This document shows, piece by piece, positions 8,059 through 17,713 of a stretch of 64,000 nucleotides of DNA (the stretch's first letter is position 1; every line of letters begins with the position of its first letter). Below the pieces are notes generated by a model that made no database searches, was not told the DNA's origin, and saw only the letters and a list, made by a program, of their open reading frames with translations. This DNA is from an uncultured Clostridium sp. (GTDB taxonomy: Bacteria > Bacillota > Clostridia > TANB77 > CAG-508): positions 62,001 through 126,000 of the forward strand of contig CAMXJY010000001.1 of assembly GCA_947244325.1 (NCBI GenBank), read 5' to 3'. The translations under genes and the position numbers were made by a program.

Positions 8059-9831
8059 TTATCTTGCATTTTCTAGTGTACCATCTTCTGAATAAAACAC
8101 TTCTATATCTGTAAGTTTATATTCACTTCCATCTATAGCAATTTTAGCATAATATACTTCATCATCTAATGTACATTTTATTGTATTTCCATCTATAAAT
8201 TCTAATTGATATTCTGAATCACATTCTGCTTGTATATTTTCTACAGTTAAATAATCTGATGGATTTTCATCTTCATTACTTATAGCTGCCATATGATAAT
8301 CAAGTAATTTGTTTTCTATTGCTGTTTTTATTTCTGATTCTACTTTTTCTTTTTTCTCATCTATTTCTACTGCTTCATCAAATGGTCTAGGTTCTCTATT
8401 TGCTGGAGTAGAATCAAAGTCATTTAAATTTGATGTGTCACTATCTAAATTTGAAAAATTCATATTTGCATTTGATGCTAAACTATTAGTATATCCCCAA
8501 ATAATTCCTATTAAAGTTGCTGGTTCTTCTTCTGCTGATTTTGTAAGATTTTCTACAACTTCCATTAATAATTCTGTAAAATCTTCTTCTGTGTAATCAT
8601 TAATTACTATTGAGTTGTCATCTGTTAATTCTTCAATTTCTAAGTTTGGATTGAATTTAACACTAAAACTTATATCATATTTAAAATCCTCTTCTTCAAC
8701 ATCTTCTTGGTCTAATTCAATTTCTGATTCAATATCATCATTATTTTTAGTTGATTTTATTATTATTTTAGTATTATTATCATTATCTTCGTTATCAATA
8801 TATTCTATTGTTAATTCTCCTTGTGTTCCTTCAAAGCTATTACTTATAATAAATGAAACATCATCATAAGCATCTTCTACATTAACTATAATTGAATTAT
8901 TACTTATAATAAATTCTACTTTATCTTCATCTACAGTCATTTCTGTTTTTATAGTTTTTTTGTTATTTTCATAAACTGCTATTACTACAATTTCATCTTC
9001 GTCATAGTCTTCTAATTCTTCTTTAGCTTCTTCTATTTGTTCTTTCACTTCGTTTAATTGTGTATCATCTTCATATAATCCTGTAAATTCAGGATCTTCA
9101 AATAATTCATCTAATGTATTTAATATTACTGTACAGAACTCTTTTGAACTCATTGTTAAAGTATATTTATTTGCTTTAACTTCTGTTCCATTTACATCTA
9201 CTGTAACATCTTTTTCTACTGCATAATATGAAGCATCTATTTGTTCTGATAATCTTTTAAAATATTTATCATTTAATTTTTTTAATGTTTCAATATCTTC
9301 ATCTGATATTGCTTTTGTTTCTGGAATTTTATCAGGTATTTGCTCAATCATTTCTTCATCTAAATTAAGAGTTTTAGCTAATTTTTTTAAGTCTCTATTT
9401 TCTACAGTTATATATTTATCATGTGCTTCTTTTAAATGAAGTCCAAATGCTTCATTTGTTATGATTGCATCTATTCCAAAAAAGTAATCTTCATCATTTT
9501 TTACTTCTATTCCAAAAGATTCTTTTTTATTTACAGGATCTGATTTTATATTAATATTTGCACTACCTTTTGTTTTTGGATTATCTGATGTAAAAACGAT
9601 ATCAGCATTAATATCTGCTGGGTCTGTAACCATTTTTTCAATTGTTTCATCAAATGGTTTTAAATTAAATTCTTTTAATTGTTCTATATTGTTTGCTAAA
9701 TATTTTGTAAATAGTTCTTCAGGTGTTTTGAATATGTCTGTTGCTAGATATGCATATGCACAACCACCTAAAATAATTAATAATAATATTATTATAATTA
9801 ATATTATTGCTTTTGCTTTTCCTTGTTTCAT
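8059..9831 (-). CDS. Large acidic extracytoplasmic protein with N-terminal membrane anchor
   Basis: I do not recognise a named family for this 590-aa protein. Residues about 8-30 form one strongly hydrophobic segment; it contains LGGC, so a lipoprotein processing site is possible, but the long helix also fits a plain anchor. The rest is soluble, strongly acidic (many Asp/Glu/Asn), predicted extracellular, with a disordered stretch near 470-500 and a compact C-terminal part ending ENAR. Such anchored proteins of gut Clostridia are common but functionally unassigned. The ATG follows a GGGGGT ribosome site. It stands alone between the fab operon and a small membrane protein gene. Confidence 0.8.
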   Translation of the reverse strand: MKQGKAKAIILIIIILLLIILGGCAYAYLATDIFKTPEELFTKYLANNIEQLKEFNLKPFDETIEKMVTDPADINADIVFTSDNPKTKGSANINIKSDPVNKKESFGIEVKNDEDYFFGIDAIITNEAFGLHLKEAHDKYITVENRDLKKLAKTLNLDEEMIEQIPDKIPETKAISDEDIETLKKLNDKYFKRLSEQIDASYYAVEKDVTVDVNGTEVKANKYTLTMSSKEFCTVILNTLDELFEDPEFTGLYEDDTQLNEVKEQIEEAKEELEDYDEDEIVVIAVYENNKKTIKTEMTVDEDKVEFIISNNSIIVNVEDAYDDVSFIISNSFEGTQGELTIEYIDNEDNDNNTKIIIKSTKNNDDIESEIELDQEDVEEEDFKYDISFSVKFNPNLEIEELTDDNSIVINDYTEEDFTELLMEVVENLTKSAEEEPATLIGIIWGYTNSLASNANMNFSNLDSDTSNLNDFDSTPANREPRPFDEAVEIDEKKEKVESEIKTAIENKLLDYHMAAISNEDENPSDYLTVENIQAECDSEYQLEFIDGNTIKCTLDDEVYYAKIAIDGSEYKLTDIEVFYSEDGTLENAR

Positions 9832-10156
9832 TTCTTACCCCCAAAATAAATAGTTTTTTCACTATTTTTATATATTTATTTGTATTATATATTTATATTT
9901 TCCTTTTTTCAATAGATTTTTCTACTTTATTTTATTTATCTTAATTTTTATATTAAATTCCACTTTTAAAATAGATAGGATTTAATACAAAAACAATCAC
10001 ATCATATTAAAATGGTGGAAAAGCAAACTTCGCCTTCCCACCAATCAGATTTTAAAATAGTTCTTATAAATTACCGCTATCAAAAATTTACGCTTCTAAT
10101 CTTTAAATGACAATATTCACTTTTTTAATTCGTTCCATCTCTTGAACCATTTTGTA
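9832..10156. other. Intergenic region with a GC-richer hairpin
   Basis: No gene is seen in these 325 bases. They are very A+T-rich apart from a hairpin with TGGTGG/CCACCA arms at 10013-10043 that encloses a shorter imperfect stem (GCAAACTTCGCC). No T run follows directly, so a terminator role for the gene at 10157 is uncertain. Confidence 0.5.
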
Positions 10157-10486
10157 TTAGTATTCCCCTTTAAGGTGAGCATTCAAATCTTCTACTTTGT
10201 CTGCTATAAAAAAATGTACTCTAAAAAAAATAATTACTAATACAAAAAATATTACTAAGAAAAAAGCTGCTACTCCTAAAGTAGCGAACGGTGTGGTTTC
10301 CACGTCATTCATATCAAATTCAAAAAAGACCACTCCCCGCCAAATCACAGCAATTGCAGAAGCAATCGATAACACGAATAATATAGCACATCCAAGTCCT
10401 GGAGTTTTAGTTGCAATACTATATAAAACATATAGCACTATTATTGCAAGTACAGCTATAACCAATTTTCCTATTATATCAAACAT
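10157..10486 (-). CDS. Small multi-pass membrane protein, probably acquired
   Basis: The 109-aa product starts MFDIIGKLVIAVLAIIVLYV; I chose this ATG because AGAGG lies 7 bases upstream, whereas the longer frame has no ribosome site. About three hydrophobic segments occupy residues 5-25, 32-52 and 72-98, ending in a short charged tail. No family was recognised. Base composition is higher in G+C than the neighbours and an in-frame CGG (W-R-G, 10339-10337) is read straight through, unlike in resident genes. A strong promoter overlapped by a palindrome lies 180 bases upstream. Confidence 0.65.
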   Translation of the reverse strand: MFDIIGKLVIAVLAIIVLYVLYSIATKTPGLGCAILFVLSIASAIAVIWRGVVFFEFDMNDVETTPFATLGVAAFFLVIFFVLVIIFFRVHFFIADKVEDLNAHLKGEY

Positions 10487-10665
10487 AATATACCTCTTTC
10501 TGTTTATAATCCTGTGACATAGTAACATAATAATTATAATAATAGACAGTAAAAAATTGTTAAAATAATCGTATAATCGCTCTCTTCACTATTTTATTAT
10601 CCCATATCTCTCCTTTCTTTGCATAATTATATGCAGATTGAAAATAACAATTTGTTCCAACAATA

Positions 10666-10697
10666 ATTATAGCATAGTTTACATAAATTGTAAACTA
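10666..10697 (-). promoter_or_regulatory. Promoter with overlapping palindromic operator
   Basis: On the minus strand TTTACA (10694-10689), 17 bp and TGC-TATAAT (10671-10666) form a near-consensus promoter for the gene at 10157. A perfect inverted repeat, TAGTTTAC-7-GTAAACTA (10675-10697), covers the -35 and spacer. The arrangement is typical for repressor control; a BlaI/MecI-like or other dimeric repressor is a guess. The rest of the 10487-10902 gap holds only A+T-rich sequence and the pbp ribosome site. Confidence 0.65.
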
Positions 10698-10902
10698 CGC
10701 TCGTAAAAAATAGTACCGATTCTTTCATAATAAATAAATTCCAAAACTTATTATATAACTAACTTAGATTTTCTTTACTTTTTTGCTTATATTTGATATG
10801 CTTTTAAAATAATAGTAATAAACATATTTCATATAATTTACACTTAACTTATCAAATAAATTGATAAATAATTATTTATAGTAAAAGTGAGGTATTTATA
10901 AT

Positions 10903-13275
10903 TTGAATAGAATAAGTAAAGAAGAAAAAATAGAAAAAAATAAAAAATTTAAACTATGGAAAATAATTTTATTAGCAATTTTAGCTTTAATTATAATAAC
11001 AGCAATAAAAACAGGAATCTATATATCAAGCTGGCAAAAAATGGCTCAAGATATGATTGCTAATTCCCCTTCTCAAGTTTTAGATACAGACGGAAAAGTA
11101 ATTGCTGACCTTGGAAATAGTAAAAATACAAAAAATATTTCTCTTTCTGAAATGCCAGATAACTTAAAAAATGCGTATATTTCTATAGAAGATCAACGTT
11201 TTTATAAACATTCTGGAGTTGACCTTCCTAGAACTGGTGCTGCTATACTTTCTTACATTAAGAATTTAGGTTCTTCATCTTTTGGTGGAAGTAGCATTAC
11301 TCAACAATTAGTTAAAAATTTAACTGGTGATAATTCTTCAAAAATTACTAGAAAAATAAATGAATGGATTAAAGCTTTTGGTATTGAAGGTGTATTAGAA
11401 AAAGATGAAATTTTAGAAGCTTACCTAAACATTATATATGTTGGTCCAAATATATATGGTGTTGAACTTGGAGCAAAATATTATTTTAATAAATCTGCAT
11501 CTGAGCTTACTTTAGAAGAATGTGCATTTTTGGCTGGTATAAACAATTCGCCTAATTCTTATAATCCTTTTGGAGATAAAGATAATTCTGAAAAAATAAC
11601 TAAAAGAGCTAAAACTGTACTTAATAAAATGTTAGAATTAAAATACATAAATGAAAATGAATATAATGAAGCGATTTCTCAAGTTGATAAAGGTCTTAAA
11701 TTTAAAAATGGAAAAATAGAATCTGAAGAATCAAACAACATTTATTCTTACCATACTGATGCCCTAATTAACGAAATTATTGATGATATTGCAAATAAGA
11801 AAAATATATCAACTAGCTTTGCTACCAACTATGTTGAAATGGCTGGACTTACAATTTATAGTACTCAAGATTCAAAAATACAAACTGAAATAGAAAAAGA
11901 ACTTTCTAAAAGTAAATACATTTTAAAATCTAGTAATGAACCTGATGCTACTTCTCAAGCTGCTATGGTTATAATTGACCAATCTACTGGATATGTTGTT
12001 GGATGTGTTGGTGGCTCTGGAAAAAAAGAAACTTCACGAGGTCTTAATAGAGCTGTACAAAGTCGTAGACAAACTGGGTCAGCTGGTAAACCTTTAGCCG
12101 TTCTTGCCCCTGCTATTGATAAAAAAATTATAACACCTGCAAGTATTTATCTTGATGAAGCAACTACTTTTGATGATGGAACTGAAGAAGGTTACTCTCC
12201 TACTGATTATAATAATTATAAAGGTGAAATAACTGTAAGAGAAGCTGTTGAATCTTCTCAAAATATACCTTTCGTTAAAATTATGGAACAATTAACTCCT
12301 AAAACTTCTATAGAATATATGAAAAAAATGGGAATTACTACTCTTACAAAGACTGATGAGAACTTAAATTTAGCTTTAGGAGGACTTGATAAAGGTATTA
12401 GCCCTTTAGAAATGGCTGCTGGATATGCAACTATTGCAAATGATGGTAAATATATTGAACCTACTTTTTATACTAAAATAGAAAACAAATCAGGAAAAAC
12501 AATTTTAAAAACTTCTCAAAAACATAAAACTGTATTTTCTAAAGAAGTTGCTTTTATCTTGAAAGATTTACTTACAGAACCTGTAAATGGAAATACTGGT
12601 ACTGCAAAATATTGTAAAATTTCTGGTATTGATGTTGCTGCAAAAACTGGTACTACAAATGATGATTTTGATAGATGGCTTTGTGGATTTACTCCATATT
12701 ATACTGCTGCAACTTGGTTTGGATTTGATAAAAATGAAACAATAAAATTTAATAATAAAAATCCTTCTGGTCAAATTTGGTCTAGTGTTATGAAATCTAT
12801 TCACTCTGGACTTTCAAATAAAACATTTGACGTTCCTTCTGGAAATACTATTGAAACTGCAACAATTTGTCCTGAAACAGGATTACTTGCATACACAAGT
12901 TGTCCTGGCGCCTATACTGAATACTTTTTAAAAGGAACTCTTCCAAGTGAATATTGTATAGAGCATTATAGTAAAAACTCAAGCTCAACAACTACTAATA
13001 AAAACACAGAAACAGATAATGAGCCTACGGAAGTACCATCAGTTCAAGAACCTGCAGAAACTCAAGTACCAACTACACCTACTACAGAACCTGATAATGT
13101 TCCAGCTCAACCTGAAGTACCACAGCAAACACCAGAAAATACAACACCAACACAAACTGAAGAACCTGAAAACACTAACACAACTATTAGTCCAGACACA
13201 AATACTGTAGAAAATACTACTGAAGATAACACTCAAGCTAATCAAACAGATATTGATGATACATTTGAACAATAA
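10903..13275 (+). CDS. Class A penicillin-binding protein (transglycosylase/transpeptidase)
   Basis: This 790-aa bifunctional enzyme polymerises and cross-links peptidoglycan at the outer face of the membrane. A cytoplasmic basic N-terminus and one membrane helix (about 18-42) precede the GT51 transglycosylase domain with SIEDQRFYKHSG and GGSSITQQLVKN. The transpeptidase domain has the nucleophile motif SAGK, SQN and KTGTT. The last 110 residues are a Pro/Thr/Glu/Asn-rich tail, probably wall-spanning and disordered. The start is TTG with GTGAGG about 10 bases upstream. It is one of few plus-strand genes here and ends at a large palindromic structure. Confidence 0.95.
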   Translation: MNRISKEEKIEKNKKFKLWKIILLAILALIIITAIKTGIYISSWQKMAQDMIANSPSQVLDTDGKVIADLGNSKNTKNISLSEMPDNLKNAYISIEDQRFYKHSGVDLPRTGAAILSYIKNLGSSSFGGSSITQQLVKNLTGDNSSKITRKINEWIKAFGIEGVLEKDEILEAYLNIIYVGPNIYGVELGAKYYFNKSASELTLEECAFLAGINNSPNSYNPFGDKDNSEKITKRAKTVLNKMLELKYINENEYNEAISQVDKGLKFKNGKIESEESNNIYSYHTDALINEIIDDIANKKNISTSFATNYVEMAGLTIYSTQDSKIQTEIEKELSKSKYILKSSNEPDATSQAAMVIIDQSTGYVVGCVGGSGKKETSRGLNRAVQSRRQTGSAGKPLAVLAPAIDKKIITPASIYLDEATTFDDGTEEGYSPTDYNNYKGEITVREAVESSQNIPFVKIMEQLTPKTSIEYMKKMGITTLTKTDENLNLALGGLDKGISPLEMAAGYATIANDGKYIEPTFYTKIENKSGKTILKTSQKHKTVFSKEVAFILKDLLTEPVNGNTGTAKYCKISGIDVAAKTGTTNDDFDRWLCGFTPYYTAATWFGFDKNETIKFNNKNPSGQIWSSVMKSIHSGLSNKTFDVPSGNTIETATICPETGLLAYTSCPGAYTEYFLKGTLPSEYCIEHYSKNSSSTTTNKNTETDNEPTEVPSVQEPAETQVPTTPTTEPDNVPAQPEVPQQTPENTTPTQTEEPENTNTTISPDTNTVENTTEDNTQANQTDIDDTFEQ

Positions 13276-13322
13276 AAGTAATTATATAATATAATAAAAT
13301 TTGTATTTAGATAATCTTTAAT

Positions 13323-13475
13323 AAAAAAGTAAATATATATATTAGAATGAAGTGATGCGCAGCCTTTTTACTAACAGTTAAACAAAGTGATTACTGTTAG
13401 TTAATGCATAGCTGGTCGCTTTTTAAAAAAAGCGACCAGCAAAGAACAAATGATAATATATATATTTACTTTTTT
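13323..13475. repeat. Nested multi-hairpin palindrome between convergent genes
   Basis: Perfect 22-base outer arms (13323-13344 and 13454-13475, starting AAAAAAGTAAATATA) enclose two further perfect hairpins: ACTAACAGT/ACTGTTAGT (13370-13401) and a 14-bp stem GCTGGTCGCTTTTT with its complement (13411-13440). The outer arms end in T runs on both strands, so the whole can terminate pbp and the convergent gene at 13517. The inner part looks like an insertion into an older terminator stem. Confidence 0.7.
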
Positions 13476-13516
13476 AAATATTGATATAAATAAATTTAAA
13501 ATATTAATAATTATTT

Positions 13517-14212
13517 TTAGCTCAAAATCCAATTAACAATCTGTTTCTTTATCTCATAATACTCATCTTTCTCAAACTGCATATTAGCTATTGCATATTT
13601 CTTATTACTAATATGAGAACAAAACATACACTCATCTAAATCTTTAGAATCTTGTATAAAAAATGAATTACTAACTTTTGCAGAACAAATTACATTATAA
13701 CTATTAATACAACTTCCAGAATCATCAACTCTTATGCAAAAATTAGAGCCACCTGTCCTTTGACACCCTAGTATAAATTCTGAATTTCCACATCCATCAG
13801 AAAATAGTACATTCTTGCAATCTCTACAATCTAAAGACCTGTATACATTCTCAGACCTATATATAGTATCACTTTTATGTACATTTTCTGAATCATAAAT
13901 TCTTTCTGTTGTTGTAAGATTTATTTTCTTCCATAATTTTAAAATATCTTCTAAAGAATTTACCTCTTTCTTTTTTTGCATCCATCCATATTTTTTATCA
14001 TATGCTTCCATATTATCTTGTGTTATAAATTTACTTGGATTTATAGACTCTGCCCATGTTTCTTTTGATGTTAAACTATCTATAACTTTTTGTGGTAACT
14101 TAATATCAAAAGCAAATTTAGATAAAAGTTCATCTAATGTATATGGATTTTTTTGTCCAAATATATTCATAAAAATTTTATTTGCTTTTTCGAGCGCTTC
14201 TTTATCAGTCAC
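13517..14212 (-). CDS. Cys-rich protein paired with a VirB4/HerA-like ATPase
   Basis: The 231-aa protein has a helical N-terminal part and a C-terminal region (about 105-205) with short repeated units of the type S-x-x-V-x-x-S and Cys-rich pieces (DCRDCKNV, DECMFCSHIS). This is reminiscent of small beta-helix-like Cys-rich proteins encoded next to conjugation-type ATPases in several uncultured lineages; that resemblance is from memory and unverified. The ATG lies inside the end of the upstream ATPase gene, overlapping it by 8 bases, so translation is coupled. The product probably acts with the ATPase. The function is unknown. Confidence 0.7.
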   Translation of the reverse strand: MTDKEALEKANKIFMNIFGQKNPYTLDELLSKFAFDIKLPQKVIDSLTSKETWAESINPSKFITQDNMEAYDKKYGWMQKKKEVNSLEDILKLWKKINLTTTERIYDSENVHKSDTIYRSENVYRSLDCRDCKNVLFSDGCGNSEFILGCQRTGGSNFCIRVDDSGSCINSYNVICSAKVSNSFFIQDSKDLDECMFCSHISNKKYAIANMQFEKDEYYEIKKQIVNWILS

Positions 14213-16085
14213 TTGCTAGTTTCCTCCTTCCTGTTGATTGTGATGACATTATTGCTTTTAAGTCAATATTATTTCCTATATTAAAATCTTTTTTTATTTT
14301 CTTCTTCTCTTGTTTTTCTTTTATTACAACTTCTTCTACTTCTTTTATTCTTGGATAAGATACTACGTCTAATGTTTTAGCTTTAAAAGCTGGTAACACC
14401 TTTCCATTACTACTTACTCTTAGAACACATTCTCTATTAGCAAGTTCTACAAGTATTTTTAATTTTGCAAAAAAGGAATCATGTATTGCCACTTCCATTT
14501 GCATACTTCTACTTAATAATACGGCATCTTCTCTTGATACTCTAAATGTATAATAATTTATAACATTTGCAAATATTGCCTTTTGTATATCTTCATTAAT
14601 TTGATTAAAATATTGTCCAGAAAGAATTAAAGATAAATTATATTTTCTTGATTCTGACAAAAATCTTTTTATTATTGGATTCTGGATTACTGCTACTTCA
14701 TCAATAATCAAAATTACATGTTCATCTATTTTTCTTTTTTGCATAATAGAAAATATTTGTCCCATAACTAGACCAGAAACAGTTTTAGTCATTTTCTCTC
14801 CAATAGTGGATTCATCTAATGATATTATTGATAAAAAATTTTCTTTTATAGTATCTTCTAAGCTTTTTAGAGCTTTAGTAGTATTAAATGCAGGTAAAAT
14901 AGTCATTTCATCAATAAAAGAAATTATTGGAGAAATAGCTTCTGTGTGTGATTTTGTTTTCAATTCATTAAAATCATTTAAAAAGAAATTTGTTATTGGT
15001 TCTGGCAAAGTTTCTCTATATTTCTTTAAAGTTTGATTTCTAAATTCATTATTTGTTATAAGTTCTCTTAAATTTCTAAAATTTATTTTATTAATACATA
15101 TAAGCAAAAATATACTATGTCTTAAAACTCTTTCAAGTTTTGAATTATATTCTTTATCCATTATTGATTTAAAAAGCGTGAGTAAAATCTCTGATTCTGA
15201 AACAACATTTTTTCTTGAACTTTTAAATAAATCTATACTATTTTTATTTGTTTTAAAATCAATAACTTTTGTTTCTTTTAAACCTCCTATATCCTCTTCT
15301 AATGCACTATGTGGATCTATTACTACTATTTTATATTTCATTTTATAATCTTGATTATTATAAATATTATTTATAAGCAGGCTTAATAGTTTAGATTTTC
15401 CTGTTCCTGAACCTCCTATAACTAAAGAATGTTTATCAAAATCATAATTATTTAAGTTTAAGTAATATTCATCTTGCAAATATGGAAATGCATCGATTTT
15501 TAATATACTACTCTTTTTATCACTCTCAAATAATTTAACTGTTTTTTCTATATTTAAGTATCTTCTTATATCTTTTCTAAACAAAAATCTAGTATGTTTT
15601 GAAAAATCAATACTCAAAAAAATATGTGGAATATTAAATAAAAATCTTCTATATTCCAATTTATTTTCTTTCTTAAAAATTCCAAAAGATGAAAATAAAA
15701 AATTCTTTCTTGTAAATGGAAAAATTTTTACTACTGACCACTCCATTTTTCTATTCTTTTTACTTTCATTTCTATCATATATATCTACAATACTTTTTTC
15801 TTTATTAGTAACTATATATAATTTCTTTAAATGAAAAAAGCTTTTTGGCTTTTCAAAGTTTTCTATACTTTTTAGTAAAAAATCATTTAAGTTACTCAAA
15901 GTAGTTGGCAATTTTGATTTTGTTTTTACAAAATATCTAACATTATTTTTTTCAAATTTTATATATATTTTCCATAATTTAAATAACCCATTTAATTTAG
16001 ATATGTAAAGAATAAATTGTAACCAGCTTTCTTCTGTTACTTTGTCTGTTGTGAAAAATACTTCAAAATAATTTTCCTTTCTCAT
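14205..16085 (-). CDS. VirB4/HerA-family ATPase (conjugation/DNA-translocase-like)
   Basis: The 626-aa protein carries a Walker A GGSGTGKS near residue 225, VVIDPHS shortly after, a Walker B ILIIDEVAV near 470 and a following SGQYFNQ segment, the layout of DUF87/VirD4-type hexameric ATPases. The first 200 residues form an uncharacterised domain without membrane helices. It could pump DNA or remodel a surface complex. I chose the ATG at 16085 over the GTG at 16094 because AGGTG lies six bases before it. No relaxase, pilus or coupling genes are in view, so this is an orphan two-gene module rather than a conjugation locus. Confidence 0.75.
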   Translation of the reverse strand: MRKENYFEVFFTTDKVTEESWLQFILYISKLNGLFKLWKIYIKFEKNNVRYFVKTKSKLPTTLSNLNDFLLKSIENFEKPKSFFHLKKLYIVTNKEKSIVDIYDRNESKKNRKMEWSVVKIFPFTRKNFLFSSFGIFKKENKLEYRRFLFNIPHIFLSIDFSKHTRFLFRKDIRRYLNIEKTVKLFESDKKSSILKIDAFPYLQDEYYLNLNNYDFDKHSLVIGGSGTGKSKLLSLLINNIYNNQDYKMKYKIVVIDPHSALEEDIGGLKETKVIDFKTNKNSIDLFKSSRKNVVSESEILLTLFKSIMDKEYNSKLERVLRHSIFLLICINKINFRNLRELITNNEFRNQTLKKYRETLPEPITNFFLNDFNELKTKSHTEAISPIISFIDEMTILPAFNTTKALKSLEDTIKENFLSIISLDESTIGEKMTKTVSGLVMGQIFSIMQKRKIDEHVILIIDEVAVIQNPIIKRFLSESRKYNLSLILSGQYFNQINEDIQKAIFANVINYYTFRVSREDAVLLSRSMQMEVAIHDSFFAKLKILVELANRECVLRVSSNGKVLPAFKAKTLDVVSYPRIKEVEEVVIKEKQEKKKIKKDFNIGNNIDLKAIMSSQSTGRRKLASD

Positions 16086-16122
16086 ATAAATCACCTGTCA
16101 GTATTATATAATTTTTAAGCAC

Positions 16123-16164
16123 AAAAAAACTGACTTTTTAATAATCAAAAAAGTCAGTTTTTTT
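16123..16164 (-). terminator. Terminator of the AraC-type regulator gene
   Basis: Arms AAAAAACTGACTTTTT and complement with a short A+T loop end in T runs on both strands, between the regulator's stop at 16221 and the ATPase start. Confidence 0.85.
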
Positions 16165-16220
16165 ATACTTAAATTACTACCTACCTTATAAGTTTTGAAA
16201 AATCTTAATTCTACTATATA

Positions 16221-17025
16221 TTAATCTTCAATTGGTATTAGAAATTCTGTAATATCATCATGATAATACTCAAGTTCTGGAATTGGTCTTAAATTCAATT
16301 TTAAGCTAGGTTCAAATTTCTCATAAAATTCTCTTGAAACTTTTTGTATATCACAAGCTTCTTGTGAATTAATTATAAATTTTATCCATTTAGATTTTGG
16401 TATAACTATCTTTTCAAGTTCTTTAATTTCTTTACCATATGCTATCCAATATTCATAATCATCACTTTCAAATCTATCTTCATAAACTACTATTCCATAA
16501 TCAATTCTTCCATATTTACTTTCATAAATATTTGCCATTTCTTCAAAAAATTTAGGTGCCTCTTCTTGTATTGTACAATATGTAGTCTTTATTCCTTTTC
16601 CATACAAAACTTTTTCATCCATCTCTACAATGCTGTATTCCATACTAGTATTATTTTCTATATTTTCATTAAAATGGATTTTAGTAAAAACTTTTAATTT
16701 TTCTGGATTTGCTTTTACACTACTTGGCTTTATTCCATGAAATTTCTCAAAAGCTCTTGAAAATGATGTTGCACTATCATATCCATATTTTACTGCTACA
16801 TCAATAACTTTGCTATTTTCTTTATATAATTCAAAACCAGAATTTGATAATCTTCTATTTCTTATATATTCTGAAATTGTTATATTAGATAATAATGAAA
16901 ATATCCTTTTCATAGTATATTCATTAGTTGCTATAATTCCGTGATAGTTTAGAATAATCAATTTCATTTTCTAAATTTTCTTCTACATATTCAATTATTT
17001 CGTTTAGTCCTTTATATATATTCAA
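16221..17025 (-). CDS. AraC-family regulator with GyrI-like effector domain, with +1 frameshift at CGG
   Basis: The intact product would be 267 aa. A TTG at 17025 behind GGAG starts MNIYKGLNEIIEYVEENL, the usual opening of small AraC regulators. At CGG 16941-16939 the frame ends three codons later (AAT TAT AGC AAC TAA). Skipping the C joins S-G-I-I-A-T-N-E-Y-T-M-K, which completes the first helix-turn-helix; the second follows (VAVKYGYDSATSFSRAF). Residues about 115-267 are a GyrI-like small-molecule-binding domain. The conventional annotation is a truncated 248-aa frame from 16967 lacking half the DNA-binding domain. It is either recoded, broken or misassembled; see the CGG finding. Confidence 0.75.
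16939..16941 (-). other. CGG codon with +1 frame change in the AraC-type gene
   Basis: Context on the minus strand is CTA-TCA-CGG-AAT-TAT. Skipping C gives TCA-GGA-ATT-ATA-GCA and restores the helix-turn-helix; the zero frame reaches a stop after four more codons. Confidence 0.65.
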
Positions 17026-17108
17026 ATTTTATTTCTCCAATACTATCATAAAAATATAAACTTTAACATTATTCTAATATACTTTTTATTGATATTTAAT
17101 ATCAGTTT

Positions 17109-17657
17109 TTACATTTTTTCTGGCTCTGGATATTCTACTCCAAAAGTTTCTACTGTAACTTTTTTCATTACTGGTGGTTCTACTGGTCTATCTTTTCCAC
17201 CACCAAAAGGACTTCTTGTTACAACTCTTGTTTTAACTATTCTATCAACTTCATCCATTCCTTCTAATACACTACCAAAAGCTGCATATTGTCCATCTAA
17301 AAATGTTGAATCATCTGTTACTATAAAAAATTGAGAACCTGCTGAATTTGGCATACTACTTCTTGCCATAGAGATAATACCTCTAACATGAGAAATTGGA
17401 TTATCTACACCATTATCTTTAAATTCACCTTTTATTCCATAGCCAGGTCCTCCTGTTCCATCTCCATCGGGATCTCCACCTTGAATCATAAATCCTGGTA
17501 TTGTTCTATGAAAGAATAATCCATCATAAAATCCTTTATTTACTAGATTTACAAAATTATTTACAGTTTGTGGTGCTTTACTTGGATATAATTCTAATTT
17601 AATTATTGCTCCACTATCCATTTCTATTGTTACTATTGGCTTTTTATTTACATCCAT
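17109..17657 (-). CDS. Cyclophilin-type peptidyl-prolyl cis-trans isomerase
   Basis: This 182-aa enzyme accelerates proline isomerisation during protein folding. The cyclophilin core is clear: FFHRTIPGFMIQGGDPDGDG with the catalytic Arg, then GSQFFIVTDD and the closing GMDEVDRIV. There is no signal peptide, so it is cytoplasmic. The size matches single-domain bacterial cyclophilins. It lies alone between the regulator and the sortase gene. AAAGGAGAT precedes the ATG. Confidence 0.95.
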   Translation of the reverse strand: MDVNKKPIVTIEMDSGAIIKLELYPSKAPQTVNNFVNLVNKGFYDGLFFHRTIPGFMIQGGDPDGDGTGGPGYGIKGEFKDNGVDNPISHVRGIISMARSSMPNSAGSQFFIVTDDSTFLDGQYAAFGSVLEGMDEVDRIVKTRVVTRSPFGGGKDRPVEPPVMKKVTVETFGVEYPEPEKM

Positions 17658-17713
17658 TTTATATCTCCTTTTATTTTAATTTATTATTATTCTACTACTA
17701 TTGCCTATTTTTT

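Noticed and set aside
10337..10339. CGG frame change in the gene at 10157
   Set aside because: The shifted frame stops within about ten codons while the zero frame continues as a plausible membrane protein.
14205..16085. Part of a complete conjugative element
   Set aside because: No relaxase, integrase, pilus or att-like repeats are seen nearby; only the ATPase and its partner are present.
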